Positions 56,067 to 64,000 of a stretch of DNA of 64,000 nt are shown piece after piece. The DNA lies in the NCBI RefSeq assembly GCF_016097555.1, contig NC_054701.1:2559696-2623695 (forward strand), in the 5' to 3' direction. A model generated the notes under the pieces. It saw only the letters and a list, made by a program, of their open reading frames with translations, did not search any database and was not told where the DNA came from. This DNA comes from Gigantopelta aegis (Eukaryota; Mollusca; Gastropoda; Neomphalida; Peltospiridae). The position numbers were made by a program, and so were the translations under genes. Every line of letters starts with the position of its first letter. The first letter of the stretch is position 1.

Positions 56067-56639
56067 CTAAGATAACATAATAACATCTATTAGATTTGAG
56101 ATGATTTAGTGGCATGCTATCTATATCAGTTATTATTACAATACTCTATGTGTACACAATGTATTAGATTGGTGAAGCTGGAAGAGAGTCATATCACACT
56201 GAGGAGGCGGGTCCTGGGTTTTTTTAAAGAGTAAATAAAAGCATAAAATGTTTATGATGAATGCGACCATGACACAAAATTGCCACTTAATAAAAACATT
56301 TTACAAAATATTATTTCATGCTGCCTGAGCAGAAGATATTTTTTGCTATTTTATTTACATTTTGACCATTGTTTTTACAAATTACACATAAAAATGGAAC
56401 ATTTTTGTAATATGACGACAGGCCATAATGATAATTTTGACGATGAAATGAGCATTTTTTTTCGCCCAAAGTCAGCACAAGTCGATAAGTTATTAGGAAT
56501 AGTGAGAAGTCGAAGTCGCCATAATATTCTGGACCTAATCCGATTTTAAAAATGAAATCACACAACAGATGTCAAGACCCCGACTTGTTTATTGTCATAG
56601 CTCACTTGGCACCTTGTCGCTGATGTTGGACAGTGTTTT
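56067..56639. other. unassigned, probably intronic
   Basis: No gene or repeat recognised. Confidence 0.4.
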
Positions 56640-57112
56640 CACTTTGGCACCAGACTGTATCCTTGAGTGGACAGGAACCAGGATATTAACAGAAAATAGT
56701 TTATATACCAGACTGTATCCTCGAGTGGACAGGAACCGGCATATTAACAGGAAATAGTTTATATGCCAGACTTTCCTCTAGTGGACAGGAACCGGCATAT
56801 TAACAGGAAATAGTTTATATGCCAGACTGTATCCTCTAGTGACCAGGAACCGGCATATTAACAGGAAATGGTTTCAATGCCAGACTGTATCCTCGAGTGG
56901 ACAGGAACCGGCATATTAACAGGAAATAGTTTATATGCCAGACTGTATCCTGGAGTGGACAGGAACCGGCATATTAACAGGAAATAGTTTATATGCCAGA
57001 CTGTATCCTGGAGTGGACAGGAACCGGCATATTAACAGGAAATAGTTTATATGCCAGACTGTATCCTCCAGTGGACAGGAACCGGCATATTAACAGGAAA
57101 TGGTTTATACGC
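56640..57112. repeat. 58-bp minisatellite x8
   Basis: Units of gccagactgtatcctcgagt, ggacaggaaccggcatatta and acaggaaatagtttatat. Confidence 0.9.
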
Positions 57113-60100
57113 ACGCACACTATAGTGTTTTACCTTGTTCAATTTCAAAATCAACCAACAAATGTTAATACTCATGACAAATTTTGTTGTGAAGAGATCA
57201 AATACATGTCATAGTCTAATGTTGACCTTATTCAGATACACCCGTAATCGGACTATTGTTTCTCAAAGTGCTGCGTGTCGCATCGTATGCTGTGACCAGT
57301 CAAGCATTGTCAATCCTCGCCCACATTCATTTAAGTAATGCCAGAAAATACTAATAAATTCTAATACATAATGGGGGAAATCAAAGTTTGTAAGCATTGT
57401 AATATATTACTTGTAGTCGGTGAAAGAGACTTAAAGAATTAATAATAAAAAATTAGGGGTAAATTTTAATTGCAATTGCTTGTGGTTCAATTAAGCATTA
57501 TTTTATATCTAATTTTATCACCTTTCATTTCCAAGGGATGCAATGTCTATACATTTAACCTTTTGATGTGGAGAAGGACATTTAGGCCACTTACAGCTTT
57601 ACAGGGAAAGCAATATCTGTATCATTTTAGCAGTGCTGTGAATCAAACATTTACTGTGCATTGCATGTGAGCGCTTTTTTGCAGTCAACAAGAAATACAA
57701 AATGTTCTATTAATGAGAAAGTTAACTCTTACTTATTGTGATAATATGTTTACTTTACAATGTCCACTAAGTTAACGTTTCTTGGCAATGACGTAAACAA
57801 AATGATGACTCCCATGAAATTGCATGTGATTTGCTGGCTATTTTTATTTACAAAGCAACTGACAACTGTTATAAACTGTACATAAATGCTTTTAAATTCT
57901 ACATTGTTAAATAATATATCTATTTTTACTACTTTACAGTTATTCTTTTTGTTATTTTATGAATTAAAGTTGAATTTATTTGATTAAACTTTTTAGTGAT
58001 TTTTGTCAGATTAGATAAATTCACGGGAGGTGTGGCCTCAAAATATATTTCCCCTTAAAGGTCCACAATCATGGCACATTATTAATACACAGTATATCAA
58101 ACAAATACATAAACATTACAGTATTAAAAATAAAAAACAAAAATACCGTCCCAGTTATTAATAAAGTGACTTTTTGTAAAACGCTTGGGGAAAAAACCCA
58201 CTGCTCAGTCGATTTGACCCACATCAGACCTGTGACATAGCATCAGGCATTCTGTTAGTAGGTCAACATGCTGACAGCAGAGAATGATTGTTAAAAAAAC
58301 AGCTGATTCTTAACAGACGCTAGTTTAGACATTTTGGTCTTAACACATTTGTACATCTACTCTAATGGTACCTCGATTGGTGAGGAAGTGGTATATAAGC
58401 ACATTAACCTAGTTACCTACCTACCTGTGAGACAGCAGAACACAAGTTCAGTACCGACTTTTAAAAATGGGATATTAACATTTGACTGTAATAAAAATAT
58501 GTGTTCAGATCAGAACGCATTTAAAACAACAAGCAGAATAAATAACATTATTTTCTGTATTAATATCACATAAAATAAGGATCTGAATTTATTGTCTTAG
58601 ACAGATTGGTATGATGCCGATATAGATATATATATAGTGTGTGTGTACATGCGTGTGTGTGTATATACAACTTTGTGTGTGTGTATGTATGTATGTGTGT
58701 GTGTATATATATATATACATACATACGCACGCGCGCAATGTTTGTATTTAATTATGAAATACAAGCCCCATATTCTTTTTATCGTTCTAGGCTTGGTACC
58801 TTCCACTGGCGTAGGCATGATTTTATATTGGGATTGGGGGAGGGGGGGGGGGGAGAACCCACACTATGTATATACATGTGTATATATGATTTTATCAAAT
58901 TTAATAGTTTTAAAAAAAAATTGATGGGGGTGGGTTCTAGTAGGCCCCCTCCCTACATTACCACTGCAGGGACAGCGCATGGCCTAACACTTTTCAAAGA
59001 GGCACTTTTGTGGGTTATATTTGTTGTATCTGTGAAAATGTCCTCAACTAATTTGAAAAAAAGAGTCGTACCACTATATTATACACTGCCACTCGTGCTC
59101 TGGTACCCTCCCCGCCTCCTCCCCCTCACCCTTTTGAGCTCTAGTTTTACTCATGCTCGTTGTGGTTTCTTGTTTGCTGTATTATGCGCAATTGTAGAAC
59201 ATGTGCCGGTGGGGATACAGGCTTGGAACAGATATGTTTAAAAAAATAATAATAACAAAAATAATAACAAAAATAGGTGTCATATTTATCGACCACCTTA
59301 AATAATTGTCGTAATTCCCAGGGATGAAGTGGTTACTGCAGATCCTATCCCATCATGATGGTCCTTTCCATTATGCACGGGTTCTGTTTAAGTCTTAATA
59401 ACCACTTCCATGCAAACCCTGTGATTGTTGGTTTGTTTAAAGTTTGGAAAAACTGCTGCTTTGATACATCCAAACACTAAACAAAGGTTCACCATATTTT
59501 CAATTTGAAAACTATCTCCAAAAGAATATTCCATCCATACAATTCAATATAATATAATACAATTTTCGCATTTTAAAATATGTGTTCCACCTTCCCAGTA
59601 AAATGTCTGAAAGGCTGCGAATCATGCTTTCATGTTATGCCAGTTAGCGCGTCATGGGGTCACGTGACTTGGCTCTTGGAGTCGACGGGCGTTTTGGCAA
59701 GTGATGGGAAAAACATTACTTTTTATTGCAAATATATTAAAAACGTGTCAATTTTTTTTAATTTATTTTATTGATACTTCATATATATTGTAAAAGGTAT
59801 ACGTAGAAACCAAACAATAGTGAATTACGTTTTTGATAAACGTTGACCTTTAAAAGGGTTAATTAAATTAATGCTGAATCAGTGAATGATTCAAATACAT
59901 TTTAAATGCAATATGCATTACAAATTTAGTTTTGACTGCATTACAAATATGATTAGAACTACGGCCCCTTTGTTGATTGTCAATTAAATTATGTAATCGG
60001 GTCAAAACCACAAATAGTATTATCGAAGTCGTGAATTAGGAACGAATTTAATTTGGTACGAAATTGAAATATGACGAGAAGAGTTATTTCCCATATCATG

Positions 60101-61144
60101 GTCCGCGTAGATTGTTAGCCATAATAAACTGGATACTTTCGATTGTTTCACAACTAACTCTGTAACTGAAATCAATCTAGTTAAATTCGTATTTTATTTA
60201 AATACTTATGATAAATACCATCCATATATCTTTAGGTAATCTCTTTGTTGGCAAAGTAACTTTTTCACCACTGGAGGCAGCCATCTTTCTTTTCCCATTA
60301 GAATTAGTATAAAATATAAACTGTAAAAGACAGATTTTGTTTTGTTTTTCTGATCAAGGGAAGAGGTCTATTTGTAAACAAGTACGTTTGTTCTATGTGG
60401 TATAAACACATAGAGTAGCTTTAACATTTAGTATATGGTGTTTGACATTTGACCTAGAGTGTAAATCTCATTTAACTTACATTTGTTAAGGTTAAGGATT
60501 GCTATTTTCGAATACTAATTTTTAATATATCAAAGGGAAATAACTGTTATCATCAAATTGACGTAGCCGTGATCAATGTTTTAATGAATTCTTTGCAGTC
60601 CAAAACTTCGAAATTTTACGTGTGTAAATGTTTTTATAGTAAAAATATTTTTCTTAAATGTTATCGTATGCATGTTGTTTACAAATCAAAAGACCAATTC
60701 ATTTCCGCCTACGGACAGGTAGGCTTTATTTTGTCGTATTTTTCCTCCTTTGATAACAGAGATCTACATTTAAGTAGACTCCCCTCAAGGTTGTACTATA
60801 CCAAATAAATTCCCATAGGCGACTATGTTAACGTTTGTGTTTAAAACACTATATGCAATATATGAACTAAACTATGACCCATAAATATTAGTACTACAAC
60901 CCCAACCTCAAAGTATTAACTGAAGAAAATGGTACCTTTTATGGCTCATTTTCGGTATAACCCGATGTTTTTACAACCACCCTAGTTTCGCACAATATTT
61001 CAGTGTCTTTTTTCCAGATGAATTTTTTTTTTTTTTTACAGCCAACACATTCACATTTATCACCAATCACAGGACTATCAAAAGTTGGGTGCACCTCGAA
61101 CTTTGATCCAGCCAAATGTTATTTGGTTTTGTACTACTTATATC
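57113..61144. other. long unassigned stretch
   Basis: AT-rich DNA with a (GT)n/(TA)n patch at about 58625-58730 and a G run near 58840. I could not support any gene, SINE or array here; ORFs are short and without family resemblance. Confidence 0.4.
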
Positions 61145-61146
61145 AA

Positions 61147-61567
61147 AGGGTGTCACAATACATCAATGCATCATGATACTACTGCTGACTATACGATACA
61201 TGATACCCTTGCTTACTTCGATTCCTATTTTTAATTTTGATTTACCAACACAAATTCATACTGAGGTGTTCTTACTGAAAGTTATTTCCTTCAAGGATGG
61301 AAACAGTGAAGTGGAAGAAGGTGTGGCTGCTTATGTCTATGATGTGGCTGCTTATGTCTATGATGTGGCTGCTTATGTCTATGATGTGGCGTTTCCACTT
61401 TAACACTGCGGTTAATCAGTGTTTCGCTTTTATTGTGTTTATTTCTAATTTTTAAATCATTTTACCCAAGCTTCAACTTCTTGTTTTACTGGCAAAACAC
61501 TGTGAATCAAGTATCGTGATACATTTCGTTTTTGTATCGTGATACGTATCATACCGTGACACCCCTA
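61147..61567. mobile_element. hAT-like MITE
   Basis: Inverted ends gggtgtcac(a/g)(a/g)ta and complement taccgtgacaccc bound a 420-bp non-coding segment with cgtgatac palindromes. The terminal sequence is of the type seen in hAT MITEs. No clear 8-bp duplication. A 21-bp repeat x3 (gctgcttatgtctatgatgt) lies inside at about 61327-61390. Confidence 0.5.
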
Positions 61568-61614
61568 CTCCCCTCCCAGTATAGCCATGCAACAATATAT
61601 ATGAACATCCATCC

Positions 61615-61817
61615 ATCTAATCTATCTAATCTGTCTGTCTGTCTGTCTGTCTATTTATCTGTCTATCTACTAGTATCTATCTACTAGTATCTATCCATCC
61701 ATCCATCCAACCATCCATCCATCCATCTATCTATCTATCTATCTATCTATCTACTAATATCTGTCTGTCTGTCTTATCTATCTACTAGTATCTATCTATC
61801 TATCTATCTTATCTATC

Positions 61818-61888
<71 letters not shown>

Positions 61889-61962
61889 CTAGTATCTATC
61901 TATCCATCTATCTATCTATCTACTAGTATCTATCTATCCATCTATCTATCTATATGCTAGTA

Positions 61963-61994
<32 letters not shown>

Positions 61995-62067
61995 CTAGTA
62001 TCTATCCATCTATCTATCTATCTATCTAGTATCTATCTATCTATCTATTTTTCTATCTATCTGTCTA

Positions 62068-62107
<40 letters not shown>

Positions 62108-62185
62108 CCAGTATCTATCCATCCATCCATCCATCCATCCATCCATCCATCCATCCATCCATCTATCTATCTATCTATCTATTAG
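61615..62185. repeat. (TCTA/TCCA/TCTG)n microsatellite
   Basis: About 570 bp of mixed tetranucleotide repeats with recurring ctactagtatctat interruptions. Confidence 0.95.
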
Positions 62186-62212
62186 TATAGATAACTGAAA
62201 TCTAGTACTCAC

Positions 62213-62410
62213 GGACAATACCTTGTGTTTCCCTATCAGCTCACTTGACGGAGCACTGGAGTCTTGAACAGAGAACTCCTGATTTGAATCGATTCAGTAG
62301 AAGTTGATTTATCCTTTAAATTTGGAGACATCATGAGGACTGGGTGTGTTCTTACCACAACATTGATAACCCAGTAAGAAGCACAGGCACTTGACACAGA
62401 TTGATAGGCC
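62213..62410 (-). CDS. two predicted exons of an unidentified host gene
   Basis: Exon 62356-62410 (acceptor tag|GGCC, donor GTG|GTAAGA) and exon 62213-62278 (acceptor cag|GAG, donor TCC|GTGAGT) join in frame and are open throughout: AYQSVSSACASYWVINVV, then EFSVQDSSAPSSELIGK and KVLS. I do not recognise the protein. Splice-site matches in non-coding DNA could occur by chance. Confidence 0.4.
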
Positions 62411-63269
62411 CTATACAAGAATAAAACTCTAAATTGTTGTATATTGGTAAATTTGATATATTTTCACAATATTTTGCTCATATTCTCTTTATACATGACG
62501 ATTTTATTGACATTTAACGAATATTTACATATAGCAAAAATTACGATTCCTACTATATAATAGGGATCGAACCTTTTTGGTATATGTAAATATTTGTTAA
62601 ATGACAATAAAATTGTTAGGGCCTATGTATTAAGACAGTAAACTCAAATATTGCGGAAATTTTTTTAATTTATCACAATACACAAAATTCACTTTTGTAT
62701 ACTCATCTACAAATATATCACATTGGTTTACCAATATAGAACAATGTTGTGTCAAGTGCCTGCAGTAAGAACTTGTAAGTTTCAACTGCCCAGGGCCCAC
62801 AGATCTGACAGGTAGTTTCACATAATCAGTGTGGGAGGGAGTTTGTAGCAGTTGTTAATACTGCTAACTGGCAACGACAACGGCTTGTGGCAGTATTCTT
62901 AGATGTGCTGAGCGCTCAACTCTTGTAGACTCCCTGCTTTGACTTATCTCTTAGATCTGAAATAGACTCGTCCAAGTTTTATACCTATTGTTGTTATGAT
63001 ATGCAGCTATTTTGATATATTAAACAAAGTCCACACTCAGTCACTATAAGTGGTATTTACGAAAAAGGTATATATGTAATATTTAAGTAATAGTATGTTT
63101 GATATATATACTAGATTAGAATGTTTGAAATGTCTTTAGTTCTTTATATAGCGATAGTTTTATCCAAACCAAAAGGCATTTTAAGTGTATATACTAGATT
63201 AGAATGTTTGAAATGTCTTTAGTTCTCTATTTAGCGTTAGGCCTTGAAAGAAAAAGGGTGTGACACAGA
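62411..63269. other. unassigned sequence
   Basis: Includes a short direct repeat, tatatactagattagaatgt, at about 63106 and 63188. No gene seen. Confidence 0.4.
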
Positions 63270-63910
63270 CGAAAAACTCCAGGGTGTGTTACAAGAGGTA
63301 AGCGTATTCGCAGTAGCAGGACTCCAGGGTGTGTTACAACAGGTAAGCGTGTCCGCAGTAGCAGGACTCCAGGGTGTGTTACAACAGGTAAGCGTGTCCG
63401 CAGTAGCAGGACTCCAGGGTGTGTTACAAGAGGTAAGCGTGTCCTTAGTAGCAGGACTCCAGGGTGTGTTACAAGAGGTAAGCGTGTCCGTAGTAGCAGG
63501 ACTCCAGGGTGTGTTACAAGAGGTAAGCGTGTCCGTAGTAGCAGGACTCCAGGGTGTGTTACAAGAGGTAAGCGTGTCCTTAGTAGCAGGACTCCAGGGT
63601 GTGTTACAAGAGGTAAGCGTGTCCGTAGTAGCAGGACTCCAGGGTGTGTTACAAGAGGTAAGCGTGTCCGTAGTAGCAGGACTCCAGGGTGTGTTACAAG
63701 AGGTAAGCGTGTCCGTAGTAGCAGGACTCCAGGGTGTGTTACAACAGGTAAGCGTGTCCGTAGTAGCAGGACTCCAGGGTGTGTTACAACAGGTAAGCGT
63801 GTCCGTAGTAGCAGGACTCCAGGGTGTGTTACAAGAGGTAAGCGTGTCCGTAGTAGCAGGACTCCAGGGTGTGTTACAAGAGGTAAGCGTGTCCGTAGTA
63901 GCAGGAGAAA
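63270..63910. repeat. 45-bp minisatellite x14
   Basis: Units of actccagggtgtgttacaag, aggtaagcgtgtccgtagta and gcagg. The period is a multiple of three, so frames on both strands stay open; the + frame has no ATG. Each unit carries a donor-like GAG|GTAAG and an acceptor-like TAGCAG. Confidence 0.9.
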
Positions 63911-64000
63911 ATGTTGAATTGGGCGTTCCTGGAATATAAATTATTATGTGACGACATCTTAACACTTTTTAAAGAGTGGTTATTTTATGTCCATTGTATG

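Noticed and set aside
63237-63965. Open frames of 240 codons on both strands
   Set aside because: Caused by the 45-bp minisatellite. The + frame begins without an ATG, and the repeat explains both.

Overview
The window looks like nuclear DNA of a marine mollusc. The basis is inference: dense copies of two tRNA-derived SINE families that I associate from memory with mollusc genomes, a host gene with GT-AG introns (a C22orf39/PANTS homologue), many minisatellites, a Tc1/mariner copy, a Gypsy-type LTR fragment and two Polinton/adintovirus-like endogenous elements.

Left part (about 1.1-7.3 kb): a decayed Polinton-like fragment (element 1), all genes on +. It holds a tandem-PC4 protein, a BIR (IAP-like) protein, a small gene with an in-frame stop, a packaging-type ATPase with a degraded Walker A, and a broken zinc-finger/acidic gene. 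A solo LTR (about 2.18-3.34 kb) splits it. Nearly every gene has its own TATA box 60-75 bp before the ATG. At 8.6-12.1 kb lies a 5' LTR with decayed gag and protease of a Gypsy-like element, which stops exactly where element 2 begins.

Element 2 (12,138-27,587) is a 15.4-kb Polinton-like element. From the left: a terminal inverted repeat with a TATA promoter and CRE palindromes; protein-primed PolB with one frameshift near its C-terminus; a GC-rich minisatellite; an intact A32/FtsK-like ATPase; two small ORFs; then an inverted copy of the PolB 5' part and of the left end. I see no integrase, protease or capsid gene, so it looks like a rearranged derivative. The right end carries an additional small gene that I reconstruct as four exons with three GT-AG phase-2 introns, nested antisense in the predicted leader intron of the mirrored PolB copy.

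Middle part (27.6-46.6 kb): a 51-bp satellite grown from SINE sequence, a 3.3-kb satellite of 22-23-bp units with a 759-bp duplication, many SINEs, a Tc1-like transposon with one nonsense codon, and three single-exon paralogous genes (30.8, 38.5 and 45.6 kb) whose C-terminal halves resemble IL-1-type beta-trefoil proteins.

Right part (48.9-64 kb): the host C22orf39/PANTS homologue on the minus strand (three exons seen, first exon not found). Its introns are filled by minisatellites; the largest, a 3.8-kb array of 52-bp units, appears to have grown from a duplicated piece of the gene's own exon. Two further host exons, a MITE and more minisatellites fill the rest. Long stretches of 57-61 kb show nothing I can support.
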